From positions 62,001 to 126,000 of the forward strand of contig JARCOQ010000215.1 in NCBI GenBank assembly GCA_029207755.1: a DNA stretch of 64,000 bases, read 5' to 3'. A program made the translations under genes and the position numbers. The notes beneath the pieces are model-generated. The model had not been told where the DNA came from, searched no databases, and was given only the letters and a program-made list of their open reading frames with translations. Source of the stretch: Chamaea fasciata. Taxonomy: Eukaryota > Chordata > Aves > Passeriformes > Sylviidae. Positions 32,765-45,700 of the stretch are shown here, piece by piece (position 1 is the first letter of the stretch; each line of letters opens with the position of its first letter).

Positions 32765-35700
32765 ATGTCAGTTTGTAGGAGGCCTTTGGCCCTCCAAGAG
32801 CAGCCAGGCTTCCGGCTTGTGGCAGCTTGCATCTGGAAGAAATCCTGTTCCATTTGGGATCGTTGGAGGCCGAGGCCTGGTGCCTGGCTAAGGGAGTTGG
32901 GAACAAAGGATGGCCTGTTTCCAGGGGTAAGTAAAGTCACCTGCCCAGGTGCCTGATGTCAGTTTGTAGCAGGCCTTTGGCCCTTTAAGGGAAGGTAGTC
33001 TTCCAGTTTGTGGCAGCTTGCATCTGGAAGAAATCCTGTTCCGTTCTGGATTGTAGGTGGCCGAGGCCAGGTGCCCGGCAGAGGGAGTTGGGCAGAAATG
33101 ATGGCCTGTTTCCAGGGGTAAGTAAAGTCAGCTGCCCAGGTGCCTGATGTCAGTTTGCAGATGGCAATTGTTCCTCCATGGGAAGCCAGGCTTCCAGCTT
33201 GTGGCAGCTTGCATCTGGAAGAAATCCTGTTCCGTTCGGGATTGTAGGTGGCCGAGGCTAGGTGCCCGGCAGAGGGAGTTGGGCACAAATGATGGCCTGC
33301 TTCCAGGTGTAAGTAAAGTCACCTGCCCAGGTGCCTGATGTCAGTTTGTAGGAGGCCTTTGGCCCTCCATGGGAAGCCAGGCTTCCAGCTTGTGGCAGCT
33401 TGCATCTGGGAGAAATCCTGTTCCGTTTGGGATTGTAGGTGGCCGAGGCCTGGTGCCCGGCAGAGGGACTTGGGCACAAAGGATGGCCTGTTTCCAGGGG
33501 TAAGTAAAGTCAACTGCCCAGGTGCCTGATGTCAGTTTGTAGGAGGCCTTTGGCCCTTCAAGGGAAACTAGTCTTCCAGTTTGTGGCAGCTTGCATCTGG
33601 AAGAAATCCTGATACGATCGGGATTGCAGGTAACCAAGGCCACGTGCCCGGCAGAGGGAGTTGGGCACAAATGATGGCCTGTTTCCAGGGGTAAGTAAAG
33701 TCAGCTGCCCAGGTGCCTGATGTCAGTTTGTAGGAGGCCTTTGGCCCTCCAAGAGCAGCCAGGCTTCCGGCTTGTGGCAGCTTGCATCTTGAAGAAATCC
33801 TGTTCCGTTTGGGATCGTAGGTGGCCGAGGCCTGGTGCCTGGCTAAGGGAGTTGGGAACAAAGAATGGCCTGTTTCCAGGGGTAAGTAAAGTCAGCTGCC
33901 CAGGTGCCTGATGTCAGTTTGTAGGAGGCCTTTGGCCCTTCTGGGGAAACTAGTCTTCCAGTTTGTGGCAGCTTGCATCTGGTAGAAATCCTGTTCCATT
34001 CGGGATTGTAGGTGGCCGAGGCCAGGTGCCCGGCAGAGGGAGTTGGGCACAAATGATGGACTGTTTCCAGGGGTTAGTAAAGTCAGCTGCCCAGGTGCCT
34101 GGTGTCAGTTTGTAGGAGGCCTTTGGCCCTCCAAGGGAAGCCAGGCTTCCATCTTGTGGCAGCTTGCATCTGGAAGAAATCCTGTTCCGTTCTGGATTGT
34201 AGGTGGCCGAGGCCAGGTGCCCGGCAGAGGGAGTTGGGCACAAAGGATGGCCTGTTTCCAGGGGTAAGTAAAGTCAGCTGCCCAGGTGCCTGATGTCAGT
34301 TTGCAGATGGCAATTGTTCCTCCATGGGAAGCCAGGCTTCCAGCTTGTGGCAGCTTGCATCTGAAAGAAATCCTGTTCCGTTCGGGATTGTAGGTGGCCG
34401 AGGCTAGGTGCCCGGCAGAGGGAGTTGGGCACAAATGATGGACTGTTTCCAGGGGTAAGTAAAGTCAGCTGCCCAGGTGCCTGATGTCAGTTTGTAGGAG
34501 GCCTTTGGCCCTCCATGGGAAGCCAGGCTTCCAGCTTGTGGCAGCTTGCATCTGGAAGAAATCCTGTTCCGTTTGGGATTGTAGGTGGCCGAGGCCTGGT
34601 GCCCGGCAGAGGGACTTGGGCACAAATGATGGCCTGTTTCCAGGGGTAAGTAAAGTCAGCTGCCCAGGTGCCTGATGTCAGTTTACAGATGGCAATTGTT
34701 CCTCCATGGGAAGCCAGGCTTCCAGCTTGTGGCAGCTTGCATCTTGAAGAAATCCTGTTCCGTTTGGGATCGTTGGTGGTCGAGGCCTGGTGCCCGGCTG
34801 AGGGAGTTGGGAACAAAGGATGGCCTGTTTCCAGGGGTAAGTAAAGTCAGCTGCCCAGGTGCCTGGTGTCAGTTTGTCGGAGGCCTTTGGCCCTCCAAGG
34901 GAAGCCAGGCTTCCAGCATGTGGCAGCTTACATCTGGAAGAAATCCTGTTCCGTTTGGGATTGTAGGTGGCCGAGGCCTGGTGCCCGGCAGAGGGAGTTG
35001 GGCACAAATGATGGCCTGTTTCCAGGGGTAAGTAAAGTCAGCTGCCCAGGTGCCTGATGTCAGTTTGTAGGAGGCCTTTGGCCCGCTAAGGGAAGGTAGT
35101 CTTCTAGTTCAAGAGAGCTTGAATCTGGAAGAAATCCTGTTCCGTTCGGGATTGTAGGTGGCCGAGGCCAGGTGCCCGGCAGAGGGAGTTGGGCAGAAAG
35201 GATGGCCTGTTTCCAGGGGTAAGTAAAGTCAGCTGCCCAGGCGGCTGATGTCAGTTTGTAGGAGGCTTTTGGCCCTCCATGGGAAGGTAGTCTTCCAGTT
35301 TGTGACAGCATGCATCTGGAAGAAATCCTGTTTCGTTTGCGATTGTAGGTGGCCGAGGCTAGGTGCCTGGCAGAGGGAGTTGGGCACAAACGATGGCCTG
35401 TTTCCAGGGGTAAGTAAAGTCAGCTGCCCAGGTGCCTGATGTCAGTTTGCAGATGGCAATTGTTCCTCCATGGGAAGCCAGGCTTCCAGCTTGTGGCAGC
35501 TTGCATCTGGAAGAAATCCTGTTCCGTTCGGGATTGTAGGTGGCCGAGGCTAGGTGCCTGGCAGAGGGAGTTGGGCACAAATGATGGCCAGTTTCCAGGC
35601 GTAAGTAAAGTCAGCTGCCCAGGTGCCTGATGTCAGTTTGTAGGAGGCCTTTGGCCCTCCAAGGGAAGCCAGGCTTCCAGCTTGTGGCAGCTTGCATCTG

Positions 35701-36585
35701 GAAGAAATCCTGTTCCGTTTGGGATTGTAGGTGGCCGAGGCCTGGTGCCCGGCAGAGGGACTTGGGCACAAATGATGGCCTGTTTCCAGGGGTAAGTAAA
35801 TTCAGCTGCCCAGGTGCCTGATGTCAGTTTGTAGGAGGGCCTTTGGCCCTCCATGGGAAGGTAGTCTTCCAGTTTGTGGCAGCTTGCATCTGGAAGAAAT
35901 CCTGTTTCGTTTGCGATTGTAGGTGGCCAAGGCCAGGTGCCCGGCAGAGGGAGTTGGGCACAAAGGATGGCCTGTTTCCAGGGGTAAGTAAAGTCAGCTG
36001 CCCAGGTGCCTGATGTCAGTTTGCAGATGGCAATTGTTCCTCCATGGGAAGCCAGGCTTCCAGCTTGTGGCAGCTTGCATCTGGAAGAAATCCTGTTCCG
36101 TTCGGGATTGTAGGTGGCCGAGGCCTGGTGCCCGGCAGAGGGACTTGGGCACAAATGATGGACTGTTTCCAGGGGTAAGTAAAGTCAGCTGCCCAGGTGC
36201 CTGATGTCAGTTTGTTGCAGGCCTTTGGACCTTCAAGGGAATCTAGTCTTCCAGTTTGTGGCAGCTTGCATCTGGAAGAAATCCTGTTCCATTCGGGATT
36301 GCAGGTGGCCGAGGCCAGGTGCCCGGCAGAGGGAGTTGGGCACAAATGATAGCCTGTTTCCAGGGGTAAGTAAAGTCAGCTGCCCAGGTGCCTGATGTCA
36401 GTTTGTATGAGGCCTTTGGCCCTCCAAGGGAAGCAAGTCTTCCAGTTTGTGGCAGCTTGCATCGCGAAGAAATCCTGTTCCGTTCGGGATTGTAGGTGGC
36501 CGAGGCCAGGTGCCCGGCAGAGGGAGTTGGGCACAAATGATGGCCTGTTTCCAGGGGTAAGTAAAGTCAGCTGCCCAGGTGCCTG
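32765..36585 (+). repeat. Zone X HOR, copy 3 (20 monomers before divergence)
   Basis: It follows the X order from E' to K' (36395) and aligns with the first part of copy 2 and with the CC-K' pair at 31618/31809. It then leaves the X order: the expected W(BamHI)-H-F-F is replaced by a W/H hybrid, F and E. The V monomer at 35821 has one extra G (AGGAGGGCC). Confidence 0.88.
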
Positions 36586-38304
36586 ATGTCAGTTTGCAGA
36601 TGGCAATTGTTCCTCCATGGGAAGCCAGGCTTCCAGCTTGTGGCAGCTTGCATCTGGAAGAAATCCTGTTCCGTTTGGGATTGTAGGTGGCCGAGGCCTG
36701 GTGCCCGGCAGAGGGACTTGGGCACAAATGATGGCCTGTTTCCAGGGGTAAGTAAAGTCAACTGCCCAGGTGCCTGATGTCAGTTTGTAGGAGGCCTTTG
36801 GCCCTTCGAGGGAAACTAGTCTTCCAGTTTGTGGCAGCTTGCATCTGGAAGAAATCCTGCTCCGATCGGGATTGCAGGTGGCCAAGGCCACGTGCCCGGC
36901 AGAGGGAGTTGGGCACAAATGATGGCCTGTTTCCAGGGGTAAGTAAAGTCAGCTACCCAGGTGCCTGATGTCAGTTTGTAGGAGGCCTTTGGCCCTCCAA
37001 GAGCAGCCAGGCTTCCGGCTTGTGGCAGCTTGCATCTTGAAGAAATCCTGTTCCGTTTGGGATCGTAGGTGGCCGAGGCCTGGTGCCTGGCTAAGGGAGT
37101 TGGGAACAAAGGATGGCCTGTTTCCAGGGGTAAGTAAAGTCAGCTGCCCAGGTGCCTGATGTCAGTTTGTAGGAGGCCTTTGGCCCTCCAAGGGAAGCAA
37201 GTCTTCCAGTTTGTGGCAGCTTGCATCTGGAAGAAATCCTGTTCTGTTCTGGATTGTAGGTGGCAGAGGCCAGGTGCCCGGCAGAGGGAGTTGGGCACAA
37301 AGGATGGCCTGTTTCCAGGGGTAAGTAAAGTCAGCTGCCCAGGTGCCTGATGTCAGTTTGTAGGAGGCCTTTGGCCCTTCTAGGGAAACTAGTCTTCCAG
37401 TTTGTGGAACCTTGCATCTGGAAGAAATCCTGTTCCATTCGGGATTGTAGGTGGCCGAGGCCAGGTGCCCGGCAGAGGGAGTTGGGCACAAATGATGGCC
37501 TGTTTCCAGGGGTTACTAAAGTCAGCTGCCCAGGCGCCTGGTGTCAGTTTGTAGGAGGCCTTTGGCCCTCCAAGGGAAGCCAGGCTTCCTGCTTGTGGCA
37601 GCTTGCATCTGGAAGAAATCCTGTTCCGTTTGGGATTGTAGGTGGCCGAGGCCTGGTGCCCGGCAGAGGGAGTTGGGCACAAATGATAGCCTGTTTCCAG
37701 GGGTAAGTAAAGTCGCCTGCCCAGGTGCCTGATGTCAGTTTTTAGCAGGCCTTTGGCCCGCTAAGGGAAGCTAGTCTTCCAGTTTTTGGCAGCTTGCATC
37801 TGGAAGAAATCCTGTTCCGTTCGGGATTGTAGGTGGTCGAGGCCAGGTGCCCGGCAGAGGGAGTTGGGCACAAATGATGGCCTGTTTTCAGGGGTAAGTA
37901 AAGTCAGCTGCCCAGGTGCCTGATGTCAGTTTGCAGATGGCAATTGTTCCTCCATGGGAAGCCAGGCTTCCAGCTTGTGGCAGCTTGCATCTGGAAGAAA
38001 TCCTGTTCCGTTCGGGATTGTAGGTGGCCGAGGCTAGGTGCCCGGCAGAGGGAGTTGGGCACAAATGATGGCCTGTTTCCAGGGGCAAGTAAAGTCAGCT
38101 GCCCAGGTGCCTGATGTCAGTTTGTAGGAGGCCTTTGGCCCTCCAAGGGAAGCCAGGCTTCCAGCTTGTGGCAGCTTGCATCTGGAAGAAATCCTGTTCC
38201 ATTCGGGATTGCAGGTGGCCGAGGCCAGGTGCCCGGCAGAGGGAGTTGGGCACAAATGATGGCCTGTATCGAGGGGTAAGTAAAGTCAGCTGGCCAGGTG
38301 CCTG
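36586..38304 (+). repeat. Transitional block between zones X and Y (9 monomers)
   Basis: It starts with a W monomer whose right half is H-like (GAGGGACTTGGG, GTCAACTG), then F-E-K'-F''-L'-R'-W-L. The L'-R'-W run (37541-38113) recurs at 61233-61805 and 63142-63714. R' here is the form with CCCGCTAAGGGAAGCTAG, GTTTTTGGCAGC and GGTGGTCGAGG. The last monomer has GTATCGAGG and AGCTGGCC. Confidence 0.8.
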
Positions 38305-38777
38305 ATGTCAGTTTTTAGGAGGCCTTTGGCCCTCCATGGGAAGCCAGGCTTCCAGCTTGTGGCAGCTTGCATCTGGAAGAAATCCTGTTCCGTTTGGGAT
38401 TGTAGGTGGCCGAGGCCAGGTGCCCGGCAGAGGGAGGTGGGCACAAATGATGGCCTGTTTCCAGGGGTAAGTAAAGTCAGCTGCCCAGGTGCCTGATGTC
38501 AGTTTGTAGGAGGCCTTTGGCCCTTCAAGTGAAACTAGTCTTCCAGTTTGTGGCAGCTTGCATCTGGAAGAAATCCTGATCCATTCGGGATTGCAGGTGG
38601 CCAAGGCCACGTGCCCGGCAGAGGGAGTTGGGCACAAATGATGGCCTGTTTCCAGGGGTAAGTAAAGTCAGCTGCCCAGGTGCCTGATGTCAGTTTGTAG
38701 GCGGCCTTTGGCCCTCCAAGAGCAGCCAGGCTTCCGGCTTGTGGCAGCTTGCATCTTGAAGAAATCCTGTTCCGTTT

Positions 38778-38997
38778 GGGGATCGTAGGTGGCCGAGGCC
38801 TGGTGCCTGGCTAAGGGAGTTGGGAACAAAGGATGGCCTGTTTCCCAGGGGTAAGTAAAGTCAGCTGCCCAGGTGCCTGATGTCAGTTTGTAGGAGGACT
38901 TTGGCCCTCCAAGGGATGCAAGTCTTCCAGTTTGTGGCAGCTTGCATCTGGAAGAAATCCTGTTCCGTTCTGGATTGTAGGTGGGCCGAGGCCAGGG
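38778..38997 (+). other. Cluster of four single-base homopolymer insertions
   Basis: Against the near-identical copy at 43093-43474, this stretch reads TTTGGGGATCG for TTTGGGATCG, TTTCCCAGGG for TTTCCAGGG, GGTGGGCCG for GGTGGCCG and CCAGGGCGCC for CCAGGCGCC. No other copy has these changes. They may be sequencing or polishing errors, or recent slippage. Confidence 0.85.
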
Positions 38998-39343
38998 CGC
39001 CCGGCAGAGGGAGTTGGGCACAAAGGATGGCCTGTTTCCAGGGGTAAGTAAAGTCAGCTGCCCAGGTGCCTGATGTCAGTTGGCAGATGGCAATTGTTCC
39101 TCCATGGGAAGCCAGGCTTCCAGCTTGTGGCAGCTTGCATCTGGAAGAAATCCTGTTCCGTTCAGGATTGTAGGTGGCCGAGGCTAGGTGCCCGGCAGTG
39201 GGAGTTGGGCACAAATGATGGACTGTTTCCAGGGGTAAGTAAAGTCAGCTGCCCAGGTGCCTGATGTCAGTTTGTTGGAGGCCTTTGGCCCTTCAAGGGA
39301 AACTAGTCTTCCAGTTTGTGGCAGCTTGCATCTGGAAGAAATC

Positions 39344-39359
39344 CTGATCCGCTGATCCG
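39344..39359 (+). repeat. 8-bp tandem duplication inside an F monomer
   Basis: CTGATCCG is present twice in succession (39344-39351, 39352-39359), giving a 199-bp monomer. The matching monomer at 43666 has it once, so this is private to this copy. Confidence 0.9.
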
Positions 39360-41755
39360 ATCGGGATTGCAGGTAGCCAAGGCCACGTGCCCGGCAGAGG
39401 GAGTTGGGCACAAATGATGGCCTGTTTCCAGGGGTAAGTAAAGTCAGCTGCCCAGGTGCCTGATGTCAGTTTGCAGATGGCAATTGTTCCTCCATGGGAA
39501 GCCAGGCTTCCAGCTTGTGGCAGCTTGCATCTGGAAGAAATCCTGTTCCGTTTGGGATTGTAGGTGGCCGAGGCTAGGTGCCCGGCGGAGTGAGTTGGGC
39601 ACAAATGATGGACTGTTTCCAGGGGTAAGTAAAGTCAGCTGCCCAGGTGCCTGATGTCAGTTTGTAGGAGGCCTTTGGCCCTCCATGGGAAGCCAGGCTT
39701 CCAGCTTGTGGCAGCTTGCATCTGGAAGAAATCCTGTTCCGTTTGGGATTGTAGGTGGCCGAGGCCTGGTGCCCGGCAGAGGGAGTTGGGCACAAATGAT
39801 GGCCTGTTTCCAGGGGTAAGTAAAGTCAGCTGCCCAGGTGCCTGATGTCAGTTTGTAGGAGGCCTTTGGCCCTTCAAGGGAAACTAGTCTTCCAGTTTGT
39901 GGCAGCTTGCATCTGGAAGAAATCCTGATCCATTCGGGATTGCAGGTGGCCAAGGCCACGTGCCCGGCAGAGGGAGTTGGGCACAAATGATGGCCTGTTT
40001 CCAGGGGTAAGTAAAGTCAGCTGCCCAGGTGCCTGATGTCAGTTTGTAGGAGGCCTTTGGCCCTCCAAGAGCAGCCAGGCTTCCGGCTTGTGGCAGCTTG
40101 CATCTGGAAGAAATCCTGTTCCATTTGGGATCGTTGGAGGCCGAGGCCTGGTGCCTGGCTAAGGGAGTTGGGAACAAAGGATGGCCTGTTTCCAGGGGTA
40201 AGTAAAGTCACCTGCCCAGGTGCCTGATGTCAGTTTGTAGCAGGCCTTTGGCCCTCTAAGGGAAGGTAGTCTTCCAGTTTGTGGCAGCTTGCATCTGGAA
40301 GAAATCCTGTTCCGTTCTGGATTGTAGGTGGCCGAGGCCAGGTGCCCGGCAGAGGGAGTTGGGCAGAAATGATGGCCTGTTTCCAGGGGTAAGTAAAGTC
40401 AGCTGCCCAGGTGCCTGATGTCAGTTTGCAGATGGCAATTGTTCCTCCATGGGAAGCCAGGCTTCCAGCTTGTGGCAGCTTGCATCTGGAAGAAATCCTG
40501 TTCCGTTCGGGATTGTAGGTGGCCGAGGCTAGGTGCCCGGCAGAGGGAGTTGGGCACAAATGATGGCCTGTTCCAGGTGTAAGTAAAGTCACCTGCCCAG
40601 GTGCCTGATGTCAGTTTGTAGGAGGCCTTTGGCCCTCCATGGGAAGCCAGGCTTCCAGCTTGTGGCAGCTTGCATCTGGGAGAAATCCTGTTCCGTTTGG
40701 GATTGTAGGTGGCCGAGGCCTGGTGCCCGGCAGAGGGAGTTGGGCACAAATGATGGCCTGTTTCCAGGGGTAAGTAAAGTCAACTGCCCAGGTGCCTGAT
40801 GTCAGTTTGTAGGAGGCCTTTGGCCCTTCAAGGGAAACTAGTCTTCCAGTTTGTGGCAGCTTGCATCTGGAAGAAATCCTGTTCCGTTCGGGATTGCAGG
40901 TAACCAAGGCCACGTGCCCGGCAGAGGGAGTTGGGCACAAATGATGGCCTGTTTTCCAGGGGTAAGTAAAGTCAGCTGCCCAGGTGCCTGATGTCAGTTT
41001 GTAGGAGGCCTTTGGCCCTCCAAGAGCAGCCAGGCTTCCGGCTTGTGGCAGCTTGCATCTTGAAGCAATCCTGTTCCGTTTGGGATCGTAGGTGGCCGAG
41101 GCCTGGTGCCTGGCTAAGGGAGTTGGGAACAAAGAATGGCCTGTTTCCAGGGGTAAGTAAAGTCAGCTGCCCAGGTGCCTGATGTCAGTTTGTAGGAGGC
41201 CTTTGGCCCTTCTAGGGAAACTAGTCTTCCAGTTTGTGGCAGCTTGCATCTGGTAGAAATCCTGTTCCATTCGGGATTGTAGGTGGCCGAGGCCAGGTGC
41301 CCGGCAGAGGGAGTTGGGCACAAATGATGGACTGTTTCCAGGGGTTAGTAAAGTCAGCTGCCCAGGTGCCTGGTGTCAGTTTGTAGGAGGCCTTTGGCCC
41401 TCCAAGGGAAGCCAGGCTTCCAGCTTGTGGCAGCTTGCATCTGGAAGAAATCCTGTTCCGTTCTGGATTGTAGGTGGCCGAGGCCAGGTGCCCGGCAGAG
41501 GGAGTTGGGCACAAAGGATGGCCTGTTTCCAGGGGTAATTAAAGTCAGCTGGCCAGGTGCCTGATGTCAGTTTTTAGGAGGCCTTTGGCCCTCCATGGGA
41601 AGCCAGGCTTCCAGCTTGTGGCAGCTTGCATCTGAAAGGAAATCCTGTTCCGTTCGGGATTGTAGGTGGCCGAGGCTAGGTGCCCGGCAGAGGGAGTTGG
41701 GCACAAATGATGGCCTGTTTCCAGGGGTAAGTAAAGTCAGCTGCCCAGGTGCCTG

Positions 41756-42137
41756 ATGTCAGTTTGCAGATGGCAATTGTTCCTCCATGGGAAGCCAGGC
41801 TTCCAGCTTGTGGCAGCTTGCATCTTGAAGAAATCCTGTTCCGTTTGGGATCGTAGGTGGTCGAGGCCTGGTGCCCGGCTGAGGGAGTTGGGAACAAAGG
41901 ATGGCCTGTTTCCAGGGGTAAGTAAAGTCAACTGCCCAGGTGCCTGGTGTCAGTTTGTCGGAGGCCTTTGGCCCTCCAAGGGAAGCAAGTCTTCCAGTTT
42001 GTGGCAGCTTACATCTGGAAGAAATCCTGTTCCGTTTGGGATTGTAGGTGGCCGAGGCCTGGTGCCCGGCAGAGGGAGTTGGGCACAAATGATGGCCTGT
42101 TTCCAGGGGTAAGTAAAGTCAGCTGCCCAGGTGCCTG
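41756..42137 (+). repeat. W-K dimer duplication in Y copy 1, first member
   Basis: This 382-bp W-K pair (CTTGAAG, GGTGGTCGAGG, GGCTGAGGG; then GTCGGAGGCC, GCTTACATC) is followed immediately by an apparently identical pair. Confidence 0.9.
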
Positions 42138-42519
42138 ATGTCAGTTTGCAGATGGCAATTGTTCCTCCATGGGAAGCCAGGCTTCCAGCTTGTGGCAGCT
42201 TGCATCTTGAAGAAATCCTGTTCCGTTTGGGATCGTAGGTGGTCGAGGCCTGGTGCCCGGCTGAGGGAGTTGGGAACAAAGGATGGCCTGTTTCCAGGGG
42301 TAAGTAAAGTCAACTGCCCAGGTGCCTGGTGTCAGTTTGTCGGAGGCCTTTGGCCCTCCAAGGGAAGCAAGTCTTCCAGTTTGTGGCAGCTTACATCTGG
42401 AAGAAATCCTGTTCCGTTTGGGATTGTAGGTGGCCGAGGCCTGGTGCCCGGCAGAGGGAGTTGGGCACAAATGATGGCCTGTTTCCAGGGGTAAGTAAAG
42501 TCAGCTGCCCAGGTGCCTG
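42138..42519 (+). repeat. W-K dimer duplication in Y copy 1, second member
   Basis: It reads the same as 41756-42137 over the diagnostic sites. The pair is single in Y copy 3 (51304-51685) and in zone X (23977-24358). Confidence 0.9.
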
Positions 42520-42710
42520 ATGTCAGTTTGTAGGAGGCCTTTGGCCCGCTAAGGGAAGGTAGTCTTCTAGTTCAAGAGAGCTTGCATCTGGAAGAAATCC
42601 TGTTCCATTCGGGATTGCAGGTGGCCGAGGCCAGGTGCCCGGCAGAGGGAGTTGGGCACAAATGATGGCCTGTATCCAGGGGTAAGTAAAGTCAGCTGGC
42701 CAGGTGCCTG
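42520..42710 (+). other. Hybrid monomer R/CC
   Basis: The left part is class R (CCCGCTAAGGGAAGG, TTCAAGAGAGC). From 42607 it is class CC (CCATTCGGGATTGCAGG, GTATCCAGG, AGCTGGCC). Copy 2 has the uninterrupted series R-V-W-L-CC at 46912-47866, so four monomers are missing here. The switch lies between 42581 and 42606. Confidence 0.9.
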
Positions 42711-45700
42711 ATGTCAGTTTTTAGGAGGCCTTTGGCCCTCCATGGGAAGCCAGGCTTCCAGCTTGTGGCAGCTTGCATCTGGAAGAAATCCTGTTCCGTT
42801 TGGGATTGTAGGTGGCCGAGGCCAGGTGCCCGGCAGAGGGAGGTGGGCACAAATGATGGCCTGTTTCCAGGGGTAAGTAAAGTCAGCTGCCCAGGTGCCT
42901 GATGTCAGTTTGTAGGAGGCCTTTGGCCCTTCAAGTGAAACTAGTCTTCCAGTTTGTGGCAGCTTGCATCTGGAAGAAATCCTGATCCATTCGGGATTGC
43001 AGGTGGCCAAGGCCACGTGCCCGGCAGAGGGAGTTGGGCACAAATGATGGCCTGTTTCCAGGGGTAAGTAAAGTCAGCTGCCCAGGTGCCTGATGTCAGT
43101 TTGTAGGCGGCCTTTGGCCCTCCAAGAGCAGCCAGGCTTCCGGCTTGTGGCAGCTTGCATCTTGAAGAAATCCTGTTCCGTTTGGGATCGTAGGTGGCCG
43201 AGGCCTGGTGCCTGGCTAAGGGAGTTGGGAACAAAGGATGGCCTGTTTCCAGGGGTAAGTAAAGTCAGCTGCCCAGGTGCCTGATGTCAGTTTGTAGGAG
43301 GACTTTGGCCCTCCAAGGGATGCAAGTCTTCCAGTTTGTGGCAGCTTGCATCTGGAAGAAATCCTGTTCCGTTCTGGATTGTAGGTGGCCGAGGCCAGGC
43401 GCCCGGCAGAGGGAGTTGGGCACAAAGGATGGCCTGTTTCCAGGGGTAAGTAAAGTCAGCTGCCCAGGTGCCTGATGTCAGTTGGCAGATGGCAATTGTT
43501 CCTCCATGGGAAGCCAGGCTTCCAGCTTGTGGCAGCTTGCATCTGGAAGAAATCCTGTTCCGTTCAGGATTGTAGGTGGCCGAGGCTAGGTGCCCGGCAG
43601 TGGGAGTTGGGCACAAATGATGGACTGTTTCCAGGGGTAAGTAAAGTCAGCTGCCCAGGTGCCTGATGTCAGTTTGTTGGAGGCCTTTGGCCCTTCAAGG
43701 GAAACTAGTCTTCCAGTTTGTGGCAGCTTGCATCTGGAAGAAATCCTGATCCGATCGGGATTGCAGGTAGCCAAGGCCACGTGCCCGGCAGAGGGAGTTG
43801 GGCACAAATGATGGCCTGTTTCCAGGGGTAAGTAAAGTCAGCTGCCCAGGTGCCTGATGTCAGTTTGCAGATGGCAATTGTTCCTCCATGGGAAGCCAGG
43901 CTTCCAGCTTGTGGCAGCTTGCATCTGGAAGAAATCCTGTTCCGTTTGGGATTGTAGGTGGCCGAGGCTAGGTGCCCGGCGGAGTGAGTTGGGCACAAAT
44001 GATGGACTGTTTCCAGGGGTAAGTAAAGTCAGCTGCCCAGGTGCCTGATGTCAGTTTGTAGGAGGCCTTTGGCCCTCCATGGGAAGCCAGGCTTCCAGCT
44101 TGTGGCAGCTTGCATCTGGAAGAAATCCTGTTCCGTTTGGGATTGTAGGTGGCCGAGGCCTGGTGCCCGGCAGAGGGAGTTGGGCACAAATGATGGCCTG
44201 TTTCCAGGGGTAAGTAAAGTCAGCTGCCCAGGTGCCTGATGTCAGTTTGTAGGAGGCCTTTGGCCCTTCAAGGGAAACTAGTCTTCCAGTTTGTGGCAGC
44301 TTGCATCTGGAAGAAATCCTGATCCATTCGGGATTGCAGGTGGCCAAGGCCACGTGCCCGGCAGAGGGAGTTGGGCACAAATGATGGCCTGTTTCCAGGG
44401 GTAAGTAAAGTCAGCTGCCCAGGTGCCTGATGTCAGTTTGTAGGAGGCCTTTGGCCCTCCAAGAGCAGCCAGGCTTCCGGCTTGTGGCAGCTTGCATCTG
44501 GAAGAAATCCTGTTCCATTTGGGATCGTTGGAGGCCGAGGCCTGGTGCCTGGCTAAGGGAGTTGGGAACAAAGGATGGCCTGTTTCCAGGGGTAAGTAAA
44601 GTCACCTGCCCAGGTGCCTGATGTCAGTTTGTAGCAGGCCTTTGGCCCTCTAAGGGAAGGTAGTCTTCCAGTTTGTGGCAGCTTGCATCTGGAAGAAATC
44701 CTGTTCCGTTCTGGATTGTAGGTGGCCGAGGCCAGGTGCCCGGCAGAGGGAGTTGGGCAGAAATGATGGCCTGTTTCCAGGGGTAAGTAAAGTCAGCTGC
44801 CCAGGTGCCTGATGTCAGTTTGCAGATGGCAATTGTTCCTCCATGGGAAGCCAGGCTTCCAGCTTGTGGCAGCTTGCATCTGGAAGAAATCCTGTTCCGT
44901 TCGGGATTGTAGGTGGCCGAGGCTAGGTGCCCGGCAGAGGGAGTTGGGCACAAATGATGGCCTGTTCCAGGTGTAAGTAAAGTCACCTGCCCAGGTGCCT
45001 GATGTCAGTTTGTAGGAGGCCTTTGGCCCTCCATGGGAAGCCAGGCTTCCAGCTTGTGGCAGCTTGCATCTGGGAGAAATCCTGTTCCGTTTGGGATTGT
45101 AGGTGGCCGAGGCCTGGTGCCCGGCAGAGGGAGTTGGGCACAAATGATGGCCTGTTTCCAGGGGTAAGTAAAGTCAACTGCCCAGGTGCCTGATGTCAGT
45201 TTGTAGGAGGCCTTTGGCCCTTCAAGGGAAACTAGTCTTCCAGTTTGTGGCAGCTTGCATCTGGAAGAAATCCTGTTCCGTTCGGGATTGCAGGTAACCA
45301 AGGCCACGTGCCCGGCAGAGGGAGTTGGGCACAAATGATGGCCTGTTTCCAGGGGTAAGTAAAGTCAGCTGCCCAGGTGCCTGATGTCAGTTTGTAGGAG
45401 GCCTTTGGCCCTCCAAGAGCAGCCAGGCTTCCGGCTTGTGGCAGCTTGCATCTTGAAGCAATCCTGTTCCGTTTGGGATCGTAGGTGGCCGAGGCCTGGT
45501 GCCTGGCTAAGGGAGTTGGGAACAAAGGATGGCCTGTTTCCAGGGGTAAGTAAAGTCAGCTGCCCAGGTGCCTGATGTCAGTTTGTAGGAGGCCTTTGGC
45601 CCTTCTAGGGAAACTAGTCTTCCAGTTTGTGGCAGCTTGCATCTGGTAGAAATCCTGTTCCATTCGGGATTGTAGGTGGCCGAGGCCAGGTGCCCGGCAG

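Larger units (their letters stand above)
38305..42710 (+). repeat. Zone Y HOR, copy 1 (23 monomers)
   Basis: Order is H'-F-E-T-W-F-W-H-F-E'-Q-W-H-F-E-F''-L-H-W-K-W-K-R/CC. It is nearly identical to the start of copy 2 but carries six private homopolymer insertions and an 8-bp duplication, making it 13 bp longer than 23 x 191 after one shared deletion. H' is an H monomer starting with GTTTTTAGGAGG. Confidence 0.9.
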
